A program made the position numbers and the translations under genes. 64,000 nt of DNA from Neovahlkampfia damariscottae. Taxonomy: Eukaryota > Heterolobosea > Selenaionea > Neovahlkampfiida > Neovahlkampfiidae. This document shows positions 1 through 13,015 of the stretch, piece by piece. Where the stretch lies: contig JABLTG010000086.1 in assembly GCA_016618085.1 (NCBI GenBank), positions 20,319 through 84,318 of the forward strand. The letters are read 5' to 3'. The notes beneath the pieces were generated by a model. The model was not told the DNA's origin. It searched no databases and worked only from the letters and a program-made list of their open reading frames with translations. Each line of letters begins with the position of its first letter. Position 1 is the first letter of the stretch.

Positions 1-122
1 TGAAATTTATCTTTTACATATTTTGTATTTGTTTTATGAGCAATACCCATTTCTTTTTTTAAATGTTCATGGACATTTCTTTTTTGTACTGTTAATATTT
101 TTGGTTGAAAAATTCTTCTCAT
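1..122 (-). CDS. 5' end of an unidentified gene, cut by window edge
   Basis: An open frame starts at an ATG (bases 120-122, minus strand) and runs off the left edge after about 40 codons. The visible N-terminus begins MRRIFQPKILTVQKRNVH and is rich in Arg, Lys and Gln with no acidic residue for the first 18 positions, which resembles a mitochondrial presequence. It is divergent from the ethanolamine-phosphate cytidylyltransferase gene, and an ATTGG at 150-154 and a CCAAT at 171-175 lie between the two starts. The family is not recognisable from this fragment. Confidence 0.45.
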   Translation of the reverse strand, partial: MRRIFQPKILTVQKRNVHEHLKKEMGIAHKTNTKYVKDKF

Positions 123-224
123 TTTTTAAAATAATACGAAAAACAAGTCAATTGGACAAGGGTAAATTAACCAATCAAAAAGAAATCTTAAAGAATTGAA
201 GAAACGGGTAAATACCAAAAAATA

Positions 225-1425
225 ATGTCAACAGAGGGTAAAGTAGTATTATGGGTAGATGGATGTTTTGATATGATGCATTATGGTATCTCAAATAACC
301 ATCCTTTTAACAAATAAATTTTTTCATAGGTCACGCAAATGCTTTGAGACAAGCAAAACAACATGGTGATTATTTAGTAATATACAATTTTTAAAATTGA
401 TTAAATTTCTTTCAAAGATTGTTGGAGTACATTCTGATAAAGAAATTTTGAGAGTAAAAGGACCACCAGTTATGGAAGAAAAAGAAAGATATGAAAGTGT
501 CAGGTTTGTTGATTGATTTCAATTAAAAAAAATACTAAAGAGCTTGTAAATGGGTTGATGAAGTTGTTGAAGATGCTCCTTATACAACATCTTTAGAAAT
601 GATTAAAAAATATAATGTCTCTTGGGTGATTCATGGTGATGATATGGCACTTGATAGTGATGGAAAAGATGCATATGAAGAAATTAAAAAAGCAGGATTG
701 ATGAAGTAATTCTTAATTTTTCATTTAAACATTGAAAAAGAATTGTGAAAAGAACAGTTGGTGTTTCAACAACTGATATTGTCAATAGAATGTTACAATT
801 ATCACCAAAAAGCAAATTTTTTCAATTAAAGGATGAAGAAGGTTTTAATAAAAAATTCCGTGAATATTTACCAACTGCTAGAAAGATCAGTTCATTCACA
901 ACTTCAAAAGAACCAAAATCTGATGATAAAATTGTTTATGTGGATGGAACGTTTGATTTATTTCATGTTGGACATTCAGACTTTCTAAAAGAAGCAAAAA
1001 AGTATGGTGATTATTTGATAGTTGGTCTTCATGATAATCAAACAATTTTGAAAGAAAAAGGTAGAGAACCAATCATGAGTTTACATGAAAGGTAAGAAAA
1101 AATATTTTTATAAAATTTATAAAATCAAAGAGCTATGGGTGTATTATCATGTAGACATGTTGATGATGTTGTGATTGGAGCTCCATTTTTATTGACAAAA
1201 GAAAATATTGATTCATTAAATATTTCAATTGTTATTCATGGATCTGTATTAGATGATCTTCAAATAGATCCATATGAAGTACCAAAAAAATTAAATATGA
1301 TCAAACAAATTGAATCACCAAAAAAATATTTAACAACAACATTTATCATTGAAAGAATTTTGAAAAATTATTCAGCCTATGAAGAACGAAATTTAAAAAA
1401 ATTAGAAAAAAATGATGCAATATAA
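225..1425 (+). CDS. PCYT2: Ethanolamine-phosphate cytidylyltransferase
   Basis: The enzyme makes CDP-ethanolamine from CTP and phosphoethanolamine, the rate-setting step of the Kennedy pathway for phosphatidylethanolamine. Two tandem cytidylyltransferase domains are visible, each with its nucleotide-binding motif: HYGH in the first (split by an intron) and HVGH in the second (near base 965). The conserved KRTxGVSTTD linker stretch follows at about 748. Six exons are joined by five introns of roughly 33-50 nt; the splice at about 708-744 restores the reading frame across an apparent stop. The ATG at 225 was chosen because a CCAAT box sits 50 bp upstream and the first domain begins right after it. 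Both domains look intact. Confidence 0.93.
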
Positions 1426-1429
1426 AAAT

Positions 1430-2866
1430 TTATTCAGTTTTCATTTGATGAATTCCTAATTCTTCATCTTGATCAAATGATCTTTGATATTTTTCAATTT
1501 TCATTTCTGGATCTGGATCAGGAGCATATAGATTTTGAACATAAGAATTTGAGATTGGATCATCAACAACAATTGTAAATGATTCTTTTCCATCCGCATA
1601 ATCATCTAATTTTTGGAAAAATGAATTCAAATTTTCAACTTTTTTCAAATCTGATTCTGCATCTCCTAATTGAAATGAATGTAAAACTTCTAATTTTTCT
1701 CTTAATGTTCTTAATAAACCTTCAATAGTAGTAAATCTACCACCTAATGAACCTGGTGTAATTCTAAAAATCATTAATTTTTTTATCATTTTTTTTTGTT
1801 ACTCTAATTCTAATTCAACAATTTCAATGGATGAACTTTCACTCTTCAAAATATCTCTTGATAAATCTTCAATTGTTTTTACATTTAATGTAATTTTAGT
1901 TCCTTTATCTGAAATTGAACCACCAGGTTTGACTTCAGATGTTCTAAATCCACAATAATCACATGAAAATGCCATTAAAATGATTTCTTTAAAATGTGGA
2001 ATATCACAAACAATCATTTGTAAATCACCTGTTTTTGTGCAATTAAAGCATGCTTCTGGGAAATGTAATATTTCTTTATCTGTTGTAATGCTTGATTGAC
2101 GAAGTTTATCAGCTTCTTCATTTGATATAATTGATTGTTGAACTTCTTCTTTTGTTTTTTTTGTTTCTTTTTTTTCAATCTTTTCTTCTGTATTATCAAC
2201 TTCTTCTTGTGTATATCCTAAACCTAAAAATCTATTTTGTTCTTTTGTTCTTTCATAATACTTTCTTTTAATTTGTGTATCTTCTTTTGATACATTATCA
2301 TATGATTCAATAGCTGAATTTCCACTTGGATCATTGATAATGATTGTAAACTTTTCTGTACCTTTTATTAATCCATTTAAGTCAGAACAAATCTTTTCAA
2401 TTTTTTCATAAACTTCAGGAGTTGTATGTTTTCTAACTGGTTGTTCTTTTTGTAAACCTTCAACAGCTGCAGAAAGGAATCCTTCAATAGTATTAATACA
2501 TCCTTTTTGTGTTTCAGGTGGCATTTCAAAATCTAATTCAGGTATTGTCAATGTACAAAAATCTGATTTGACAATTTGACGATTCAAATCCTACCACGTT
2601 GATTAATTTTTTTTTTTTTTTTTTTTTACTGTTGAATTTAAAACATGTAATTCAACTTGAATTCCTTTTTCTTCAAAAATACCTCCAAATTGTATTTCTT
2701 GATTTCTATCACCACAATGGTCACAATAGAAAGATGAAACAATAACTTCTCTGAAAAATGGAATTTTGGTTAATAATAAATTTGTTGTTCCATTTTCTCC
2801 ACAATTTACACAATAAGATTCAATTTCTGTTGGTCCTTGATAATCTTCCTCTGGTTTTGTCGTCAT
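1430..2866 (-). CDS. ZPR1: ZPR1 zinc-finger protein
   Basis: ZPR1 is a conserved eukaryotic zinc-finger protein that binds eEF1A, helps it fold and moves to the nucleus in proliferating cells. The sequence shows the two-module layout of the family: two C4 zinc fingers (CVNCG...CDHCG near 2790-2700 and CFNCT...CDYCG near 2040-1945), each followed by a beta-rich domain, and the near-invariant ending [14 protein letters not shown]. Three exons are joined by introns at about 2609-2584 and 1801-1762. I prefer the ATG at 2866 to the one at 2929, because the latter would put the likely ATTGG/CCAAT promoter inside the coding region. It ends only 4 bp from the convergent PCYT2 stop. Confidence 0.92.
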
Positions 2867-3471
2867 TCTATTCCGATGAATTCCACCAATAGGAATTAAC
2901 TTAGGATTCAAATTGGAATATGAAACCAACCGAAAATGAAATGAATATTATTCAAAAGTTTCATTGCAATGTATAAATTGTTATAGCACCTTATATACAT
3001 ACAATAGTATCATTCTTACCTGGAAGTACTTTTCCATAAATTTAAATAACTCTTGGTTGGTATTACCAATAAGAATCTGAACCAAATCAGAAGAAATAAA
3101 GATTTTTTAACTAAAAAATTCTTGTTGTGGATGAAGTAGGAATTGTGAACAATTTTTTGGGGTTTCCAACTTCGAAGGAAAAATAAAGTGTCTCAATTTT
3201 TGTGCAGAAATTACGAAATTATATTGGTGGAGTTTTAACAACATGGTTGTTCAAATGAAAAATTAACCCTTGTAGATCTGAAATAGCGAATGTTCATTTT
3301 CCAGGGTTTTGTTTAAGCAGGAAAACTTGTGTGTTTTGAATTTACAAAATCATTATATAGTGTATGATTTAGTGCATAGTATGATTCAAGTTCAATGCAG
3401 TGTTTTCATTTTTATTTTAGTGATGTTTCATTTGTCAAATTCAACCAATTGATCTTGTGAAAACCATTAAG
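2867..3471. other. 605-bp intergenic region between ZPR1 and the PUB-MAPK gene
   Basis: No convincing protein gene is visible. The left half holds several short potential hairpins, for example GGAA/TTCC near 3039-3052 and TCTGA/TCAGA near 3075-3090. On the minus strand there is a consensus splice donor, CAG|GTAAGAAT, near 3037, preceded by a short open frame, so a 5' leader exon for ZPR1 is possible. The right half carries one copy of the dispersed element listed at 3172-3251. A CCAAT at 3445-3449 lies 23 bp before the PUB-MAPK ATG. Confidence 0.6.
3172..3251 (+). repeat. Dispersed conserved non-coding element, copy A
   Basis: About 75 bp here match bases 34009-34082 on the opposite strand with only four substitutions and one single-base gap; a 47-base core is identical. 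A perfect 15-base palindrome, AACAACATGGTTGTT (3237-3251), ends the element. In copy B it reads AATAACCAGGTTATT, a C-G pair replaced by T-A, so pairing is kept. Read on the minus strand the core contains CCACCAATATAATTT, which resembles the promoters of this genome. It may be a structured RNA or a promoter module; the sequence does not decide between them. Confidence 0.6.
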
Positions 3472-5590
3472 ATGGAAAAACCAAACTTGAAATCACTATT
3501 TGGAAATGTGGCAATTGAAGTAACAAAAGAACAAAAACCAAAAAAAGAAGAGTTATCAGAAACACAAAAAGAATACTTAAAAAAACCATTAGAGTATTTA
3601 GAAAAACTTTCTTCAACTAAAAATATTAACACAACGATAATATATCAAACTTTATGTGAGATATTCAATGACCTTCTTGAATTCAAACAAAAATCAAAAT
3701 TCTTAAAAATTTCAATTGAAGATCAAAAATTTCAAAAAAGAGTTCTTCAAACAAGTTCTTCAACAGTTAAATTATTGGAATATATAGGTAGAAAAAATAT
3801 GTATTAAATGACAAAAAGGTTATAATTTTGAAGAAATTATTGATGAAGAAGATAATGTTGAAGGGTTTTTTATTTTATCAAAAATTGATAACGAGAATTT
3901 AGAATTGATTAAAAATGAAATTCAAAATAGAGTTTATTATTATATTATTTTAATTTTAAAAGCTTGATATTTCTTTAGCAGCAAGAAAAAATTGGAAAAA
4001 TGCTATTTCAAGTATTAAAACTGTTCACAGTATGAAAAATTTAATGAGAAAAATATCATCAGATAATTTCAAAAAAGAAGAAAAAAAAGAAGAAAAAACA
4101 GTTGAAATTGATGGAAAAATTCTAAAAAGACCGATTTTAAGAACATTTCATGTCAGTAAAGATGATGCAACTTTTGAAGTTTCTGAAAAATATGAAGTGA
4201 AAAAAGTGTTAGGATTCGGTGAGAGAAATGAAAAATTAAGTTTATAATTAGGTGCTTATGGTGTTGTAGTGTAAGTAGTTTCAAATTTTCAATAATTTTA
4301 GTTTGGCTTATGGTAAGAAATCAATGTTGAAATTTTTTAATTTTTTAAAAGATCATGAACTGAAAAAGAATGTTGCCATCAAGAAAATATTTAATACATT
4401 TCAACAAGATATTGAATATCAAAAAAGAATTTTAAGAGAAATTAAATTGATGATTCATTTCAATGGACATCCAAATATTGTTAACATTTTAGATTTAATT
4501 CCACCAAAAAATTTTGATGAATTTAATGATATTTATATTGTTATGGATTGTATGGATCAAGATTTGGCAAAACTAATCAAAGAAAGAAAACCGTACAATG
4601 AAGAAGTGACTAAGAAATTATTTTATCAAATACTACTTGGTTTGTATACAATTCATAATTCTTTTGTTTTGCATAGAGATATTAAACCAAGTAATATATT
4701 GATTGATACAAAGAATGAAAATCAATGTAGAATTTGTGGTAAATTTAACTCAAATATAATTTTGATTTTTTAGATTTTGGTTTAAGCAGAGGAATGGATG
4801 CCACTGTTGATCCTCATATGAGTACTTTATATGTTGTCACTAGATATTATAGATCACCTGAATTGTGTTGTGATTATGAAAAATCTTATAAACCATTAGA
4901 TATGGTAATTTTTATTCATTAATAAATTAGTGGTCAATGGGATGCGTTTTTGCAGAAATGCTTCAAAAACCAACTAGAAAACCTTTATTTCCAGGTGATT
5001 CAACTTTAAAACAATTAAAATTGATTCTTGATATTTGTGGTAAACAAGATGAAGAAAATGTGAAAGGTGTTGAAAATGCAAAACTATTTGTTAAGGAAAA
5101 TGGAAAAAAAGATAAAGTAGTGTGGGAAAAATATCCAAAATTTAGACATGTCAAAAATGAAGGTAAAATTTTCCAATCAAAATATTCATTCTTTTTTAAA
5201 GATGGTTTGATAATTATTTTTGAAATAATTTCTATTAGCTTATGATCTTTTGGATAAAATGTTAGAATTCAATCCAGAAAAAAGAATGAGTAAGATCGTA
5301 GTTTTTTCACCAATCCATTCTTTTTAGCAATTGAAGATGCATTGAAACATAATTACTTCAAAGATATTTATTCTGAAAGTGATTTGAAGTTATTTGATAA
5401 ATTTGATTATAGATTTGATGATTCTGTGACTTTAGAACAAGATCCAGATTATGTCAAAAGTGAGTCTTATTTCATTCACTGATATTTATTTGTAGAAATG
5501 TTGTATGATTCTATTATGAACTTTAATAAAGAATTGGGTATTGGTGGAGATGCATTAATTAGTGAACTTGATGCAGTTGATGTGGAATAA
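3472..5590 (+). CDS. PUB-domain MAP-kinase-like protein kinase
   Basis: A serine/threonine kinase of the MAPK/CMGC group with an unusual N-terminus. About ten exons are joined by introns of 30-40 nt. Residues about 35-150 match the PUB (PUG) domain of PNGase, UBXD1 and HOIP, which binds the C-terminus of the AAA ATPase p97/VCP: a helical stretch, then LLEYIGY and a hydrophobic FFIL strand. The kinase domain follows after a charged linker: glycine loop GFGAYGVVV, VAIKK lysine, HRDIKPSN catalytic loop, [14 protein letters not shown] and [10 protein letters not shown]. The activation loop has T-L-Y where classical MAPKs have TEY, TGY or TPY. An insertion lies between the glycine loop and the lysine. 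The start is the ATG at 3472, 23 bp after a CCAAT. Kinase assignment is firm; the PUB call is good but should be profile-tested. Confidence 0.85.
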
Positions 5591-5793
5591 AATAAAATTC
5601 CATTTATTCTTCAAATAATTTCATTTTTTCCACAGCATCACGAAACCATAATAATTTTTTTTGGTACTATTTCTCCTATTGATAATTTCAAAAAAGAACG
5701 ATTTTATTATGATGAAAATTTCTGAATTACGAACTCTTGTATGAATATTCATGATTAACCATGAATCCATCCCACTGAATTTTAAAAAAATTT

Positions 5794-8700
5794 TTATTTT
5801 TTGTTGATTAATCTTCTTGTCAAAATACCACTTCTATTCCCAGAATATAAAAATTCTGATTCAAATTGACAAAATGTCATTGATTTTTTATGATTTAAAT
5901 CTTCCAACATTTTAAATGTATTACAATCCCAAATTTTAATATGATTATCATAAGATGCAGAAATGAAATAAGTACTATCAGGTCCAATTTCTAATCCTCT
6001 AATTTTATCTGTATGAGCACGAATCACATTTGATATTTTTCTTTGTCTCATATCAAAGATTGAAATTTCTCCTTTTTTTCCACCAATTAATAAAGTTTGA
6101 TTTCTTGAACAATAACAAATCTTTCTTGGATCTGATTCGACAGTTGTTTCAATGATATTATATTCTTGTTCTGGTAATAGTAAATCCCAAACTCTTAATT
6201 GTTTTGAATGACCAGAAGTACCAACTGTTGCGACAAGTGATCCAGAATCAATAAAACAAAAATCATAACATTTTGATGTATGACTTGGAATACTAACAAA
6301 TGGTCTTAAAGAAGTATGTGATGAATCAAATTTCCATAAATGAGTATGACCTGATTTATCAGAAGCACCAAATTTATATCCTAAAGGTTCAAAATTTAAA
6401 CTTGTAATTCTTGGATGTTTTGGAGTTCTATAAGTTCTAAGTGGTGAAACTTCACCAAATTTCCAAAGATGAACAGAACCATCATGACCACCTGATAAAT
6501 AAACAGGTAAAAAAGGATGTGATTCTAATTCATGTACATTCATATCATGAGTTATTTTCTTTTCATTTGATAAAGAAAATGAAGTTCCAGGTGATGGTGA
6601 AGGATTATGACTATGTGATTTTCTAATTGGTTTTAAATTTGTACTTGAACCAAATCCAATCAATCTTGATTTATCAATTAAAGATGGTGTTTTAGGTGAA
6701 TTAATTTCAATATCTTGTAATTTAATTTGAGTTAAGAAATTATTAAAATCAAAATTTGAACTTGTTGGTGTTCTTGTGACTGAATATTGATAAGAATCTT
6801 GATCATCTGTTAATGAAATTTTATCAAATCTATGTAAAGAATCTTCCCAATTTGACATTTCATCATCTAATAAAATATCTAATGCTTCATTTCTTCTTCT
6901 ATATTTGATACTATGATCAATATTAATTTCTTTGATTCCTTTTTTAGTTGAATAAGCAAGATATTGAGGATTGAGTTTATTAATACAAACTGATCTAATT
7001 TTATCTTTTCCATGAACCATTTCAATTTCTTCTGAAAATTTTGATGTTTCTTCTTCTTCTTCAACTTCAGTTCCAATTGAAAAAAATTCTTCACTACTTT
7101 TTTGTTTGATAATGAAATCCCAAAGTGTTTGACATTTTGTATTTGATTTGAATGTTTCCACTTTTTTAGTAACTTCATTAATATCACTTAAAGTAATAGC
7201 AATGGTTGATTTTGTTTTCAAACCAAGAGATAATTCAGGTATTGCTGAAATAATATCTTTCATATTTTTCTTTTTTGTTTTTTTAACATTATAACCAATA
7301 TTTGATGTTTTTCTTCCACGTTGAGGTGCACTTGAAATAGTTGAAACAATATTTTTAATTTTTTGAGAGCTAAATGTAATATCTCTAAATTTAGGAGCCA
7401 TTTCACCATTTGTATGTGAAACAACTTCAACTTCTTTGAAAGATAATCTTTTATGATGATATTGAAACCATAATCCAACAGAAGTCAATGCAGTTGAAGC
7501 TAACAATGAAAATTCTGTTTTCTTTTGTTGTTTAAATGAAGAATGAATATTTGATAAATCAACTAAACTTGTAGTTTTTCTAATTTTATATCCTTTTTCA
7601 AAAAATTCTTTTACATTTGATCCAAATGTATAAACTATTAATCCATTCAAAATTTCCCAATTATGTTCATCTTTCAATTTCAAAATTGCAGCGTCTGAAA
7701 TTGATCTTGTTTTTTTATGATCACCACCATAGGTTTTAAAATTTTTGTTTTCTTCTTCTAATTGTTGTTGAATTTCAACTTCTTCATTTAATTGTAAATC
7801 TTCTTTTTTATAAGCTTCATAGAATTGTGGAAGATTTTCCAAGACATCAAAAATGATATTAGAATCATCTCTTGGATTTACAATAGATCCACTAACAGTT
7901 AACCTTGCTGATCCTTTTTTCAATATTTTTTCATGTAATGAGAATAGTGAACATAAACCAAGAAAATCTCTTTTTGACCAACCTGAAATAAATAAAGCAA
8001 TATAAAAAGTAGCTTTATAATCAACTAAACTTGATTGATTAAATGAAGGATAAATATCAATAAATCTTGAATAACAAATTAAAAATTGTTGAATAAATTG
8101 ATCTAAAATTTTTGATTCATTTAAAGTTAAAGGTTGTTCAATAACTACTGAAAGAAGTGTTACAACTTGATGTGATTCAAAATCTAAAATTTCTTTCAAA
8201 TCATCATCATCATGTATTAATGCTTGAGATAATAAAAGACCATTCAAACTACAATAATGTTGTAATCCTGAAATAATCAATGATTTGTTCATTTCAAAAA
8301 TAGAACAGAAATGATCAATTTCATCATGAATTCTTTTTTTTTCTTTCTTCCAAATTTCAGGAGTATATTTTTCAATTGTTAAATCATGTAATTGTTGACA
8401 CATAATTGAAAGAATTAAATTTAAAATTGTTGCTTGAAACATTTTTTTTCTTTCTTCAATTGAAACTGATACTTGTCTTTTTTTCTTTTTTGATTCAGAT
8501 TTAGTTGAATCTTTAATAGTTAAATCAGTTTCTCTAAAATTATCAAATCCACCAAATGAACCAAAATCAATTTGTCCTGAAAATAGATTTTCATCTTGTT
8601 TTTTTAATGTTGACATTTTACTTGTTCCTTCATCTTTTTCTTTGATTTTTTTGTAATATTTCATTGCAAACAAGTAAGATCCAATTTGAGAATAAAAATG

Positions 8701-11700
8701 AGCTGTTCTTAAAATTAAACGTTCTCTGTGATCAGTAGCAATTGAAGATCCTTGTAATTTTGGTGATTCTGAAACAAATTTGCAATATGAATAAATTGAT
8801 GGATCAAAAGTGTGAGTATCATTTATACCAACTTCTTCAGTTGAAAACTAAAAATATTTAAATAAAAAAATTGATTTTACGATTAAAGATTCAAGAGATT
8901 CTTCATATTGTTTGAGATTCCATCTAATTACAGATGCAAGCCATTCATCATGTAAATTATTTTTAGCATCTTTTAAAGCATATTTTTCTAATACTTCATG
9001 AGCAATATCACTATGATCACCACTATAAACTCTTGCAATTAAATATGCCAAATGATAATTTTTTAATTTATTAACTAGGATATCTACACAATCTTTGATA
9101 TTATCAGCCAAGAGATAATAAGCAGCAGAATATTCTATCAAATTTAAATTAATATCAAATAAATTAATATTACCATAATCATGTCTTCCTAATAGAACAA
9201 ATGCATTCTTTTCACATGCAACTTTATTCTTTTTAATTGTGAAATCTCTTCCAAAGAAATCAGCAACTTTAAAGTTCTGTTTCGTTTCGAACAATTTCAC
9301 CAATGTTGTTTTTTTATGCAAAGCTAAATAATAAAGAGCAACTGTTGTAGGATCTTTTGTTTGAACAAAAACATCTTTTGCCAATTGTTCAACAATTTTT
9401 TTCTAAAAATGTTAGAATTAACAAAATTTGATCAAACCAAAATGATTGGATTTTGAACCCAATAAATGGCTCCACTGTTCATAACTAAATCCAAAGTATA
9501 AGGTGTTCCTGGAGGAATAGATAATGATAAAAGTGTTTCTTGTGTAGTTGATTGCATTGCCCAAGCAACATGTGAATACTTCAATGTAATTTCTGGATTA
9601 TTTTTTGATTGATTCAAAAAAATACGAAATGAGATTAAATATCTACTTCCAGGTTCATCTAAAGCATCAGGTTGCTCTTGAATTGTATTAAACGCATTGA
9701 TTAAAGCAATAAGATGCATTTGTTCCAATCCATTGATTTCTGGTAACACTACATTCGCTAATTTGGATAAAAGTAATTTATAAGCTTTTGAGAATTCCAT
9801 TAAATTCTTTTCATCGTCATTTGATGTTTTTGTAGCATTCTTTGATATATTTTCTTCATCTGATTCTTCCTCTTCTGATGAATGATCTTCATCTTCATAA
9901 GATATTGTAATTCCAGAAAATTTTGATAAAAGTGTATTTTTGACAGGTAATTTGTTTTGTTTTATTTTTTGTTCTGATGATTCTACCAATTTTAAAAGGG
10001 GATATGTTTGGAATTTAATATCATCTTGATTTAAAATTGTTGCTAAATGAATTAAAATCTTAAAAGAAGTTAATACAATAGGTCTTACTTTTTTCACTTT
10101 TTCATATTCTTGATGCATTAACAGTTCAGTTAAAAATTTTGGATGATATTCAGGTAATCTACGATGAAAAGACAATGATTTTGAAATCAAAGTACCAGAT
10201 TTTTCATCTGAATTATCTTGAGCCCATTTTGTAAAAATATGTAAAGCTCTTCCAGTTGCAGAAATAATTGAGCATTCTCTTGTAATACTCAAAGCGGTAC
10301 AAGCACCACAAACTTCACTAAAAAAATTAATACGACATTCACCAACTAACCTTTGTAATTTTCCAATTCTTTTCCAATATTTTGAGTTTTTCTTTTCTGT
10401 TAAATTTCCTTGTGTATACGCAAATAGTCCTTCATCTGTTGCAACAGTTAAAATATTTTGGCCATTCCCTAAGGAGACCCATCTCACACAGTTCACATTA
10501 TTCACTGGGATAGATTGTTCTAATGAATAAGATGTTGATGATTCTGTTTCCCAGATATTCACATATTTTCCACCTTTTGAATAACTGCATAATCTTGTCA
10601 AACCGATTGGAATTGAAACGATTGCAATTTCTCCATCTTCTGTTTTAAAGGATGTTTGTTCTTCCATTGAAATAATTTGATTTTCTTTTTTCTTTTTAAT
10701 TTTGTTCTTTTTTGCTTTTGGTTTTGGGAGAGACATTAAACTTTTAAAACTAACAGGAGGTTTAACTTCTTCTTCTTCTTCTTCTTCTTCAGACTCCTCT
10801 TCCTCTGAATCTTCTTCGGATTCATCAGAAATTTCTTCTTCTTCTTCTTCAGATTCCATTTCAACAGTTTTATTCTCATCATTATCTGTGATTGTAATTT
10901 TATATGTGGTAACAGATCCATCACTGCATCCAACAACGAATAAAAATGATTTACTGAATTTATCATCTTCCAAATTTGTTTCTTCTTTGTATAAAAATGG
11001 TTTAAAAGGAGTAACATCTGCAGATGTAACTTTAATTGATTTATCAAATTCATGAATAAAAAGTAATTTTGATGAAAAAAGTTTTCCAGATTCATCAATT
11101 GGATATACTCTCCAAATTCCAAATTTCTCACCAGTTTTTGACACAGCCACTAAAATTGTGTTATTGAAGAACTTTGATGAATTTGAAAAATGCATTGGAA
11201 CAACTTGAATAATCATATTTTCTGTAAATTCATTTGAATTATCGAGAATCATATCAGATTTTTTCATACCATAATATGATATCAATGGAGCAAATTCATC
11301 TTCAGAATCATCATTGAAATCATCAACTGGATTTGGAGCTTTGACCAAAAATAATTCAATTCCTGTTTTTGTGGAAATGAATAAACCAGGTTCATAGGTC
11401 ATCCAACACATATCAGTTGCATCAACACCATAATAATCTTGAACATTTGTTAAGATATTAATTGGTGAAAAATAATCTGTGTCTCTTTTATGCCAAACTA
11501 TTAATGTATTTGTTTTTGACTCATAAGATGCTACCAATGGTAAAGTAAAATGGGAAACAATTAATGAAATATTTCCTGTATGACCTGTATAAACATGTTC
11601 AAGTGAAAGATTTTGTTCTGGTTTTCCTTCTTTTTGATGTTTTAAGTTTAAATCATAACTTGTAATAGTTCCATGTTGATTTTGAATCACAAAAGTGATA

Positions 11701-12947
11701 GTTGATGGTAATTCAAATGAATCATCTGATTCTGCATTATACATGGTGAGTAATTTTAATGGTGTTTCAATCCCTTCAAAAGCTCCTTTCATTTCAATCC
11801 AATCTTCTGATTTAGGAGTTCTTCTTGGGAATTCACCCAATGCTCTAATTGTAGAAATATGTAAATCACCATTCTTTTCAATTCTTGCAACCCAATTGAT
11901 AGTTTCTTCTTGTGATTCTTTTAAAGCTCCAAATGTTTGTTCTTCTAAACTTTCTTTTGTTATATCATCATGATCACCTTCAATTCCTTTTGTATAATTC
12001 AATTGTGATTCAATAATTTCAACAGGTCTATTTAAAAAAAGATACAATAAATATTAATAAATTTTACAATAATTCATAAGGTCTTTTTATCCATTGAGCA
12101 ACAAATGATTTTTTAAAAGTTTCTGAATAAGTCACAAAGAAATATAATTCTTCACTTTTAAAAGTTTCTGACCACATTCTTAAAACATTTCCTTTACAAA
12201 TTGTCATCAAAACATTTGGTACAAAACTTGAAAAAATGATTTAATAATTTGATACTTTCCAACTTACTTATTTGATTTTGGAATTGGTCTCCATTCAAAA
12301 GAAGTAACTGCTCTTTGATGTGGTAAGTAAATATATGAGAAATCTTCTTTTTCTTTAACTTTTGTTTGAAACCAAACTTTAACAATTCTATTATTTTTTG
12401 ATGATGTTGCAAATAATCTTTCATCTGGTGAAAAAGAGATCATTGTGCACTGAAAAAAAAAAAAATTAAAACGATTTCAAATATATACTTCTGTTGGATT
12501 TTTGATTTTCCATTTTAAAACCCAATTACCAGATACTAATTCATATAATCTTGTCTCTTGACCAGCTACAAGAAAACGATTTCCATAAGGATTCCATGAA
12601 ACACACTTAATATCAAAATCAGGTATAATTATAGTTTTTTCAATTTTCCATTGCATTTGAATTGATGGAGCACTTTCAGAAAGATTAAAATTTTGTTCCT
12701 CTGGTTGAAAAATAATAATTTTTCCTTTTGAACAGGAAATTAATTTCCCAAGTGAATCGCACCATTCTATACATGTTATATTTTCTTGATGACCTCTTAA
12801 AATTTGTATAAAACTGGTTAAAGAATTTATAATAACATTATTTTCACTAGCATATGCCATGTATTCAGTACCAAGGTACTTTACCCATGAAAGAGAAGAG
12901 TTGTTTAAATTTGCTGAACCTAATATAACTTGATGTGTTTTCAGCAT
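5794..12947 (-). CDS. DMXL/Rav1-like WD40 protein, RAVE complex subunit
   Basis: A giant protein of about 2,300 residues matching Rabconnectin-3/DmX (yeast Rav1), which promotes reassembly of the V1 and V0 halves of the vacuolar proton pump. The N-terminus begins MLKTHQVILGSAN like other family members and carries WD repeats (12947-12270). The middle has the Rav1 conserved region, including HVAWAMQS (near 9565), LGRHDYGNINLF, and DNIKDCVDILVNKL followed by LAYLIARVYSG (near 9100-9030). A second WD propeller closes the protein (SGGHDGSVHLWKF near 6480 and several GH-WD units after it). Seven exons are joined by short introns, for example 9431-9400 and 8880-8850. Acidic and lysine-rich low-complexity tracts lie near 10700-10850. 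The start is the ATG at 12947, 26 bp from a CCAAT. Confidence 0.88.
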
Positions 12948-13015
12948 TGTCTCTAAATTCAACTCTAATCAACCAATCAAAAATATCAACATCAAATAAA
13001 AGATTTTAATTTATT

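Noticed and set aside
3028-3185. A U1 snRNA-like gene: CTTACCTGG near the start, several hairpins, an AATTTTTTGG Sm-like site at 3150 and a final stem-loop.
   Set aside because: The conserved U1-70K loop (GAUCA-GAAG) is absent, short hairpins are frequent in AT-rich DNA, and CTTACCTGG is equally a minus-strand splice donor.
10702-11055. A serine-rich plus-strand frame.
   Set aside because: It is the antisense of the Glu-rich stretch of the DMXL gene and has no independent start signal.
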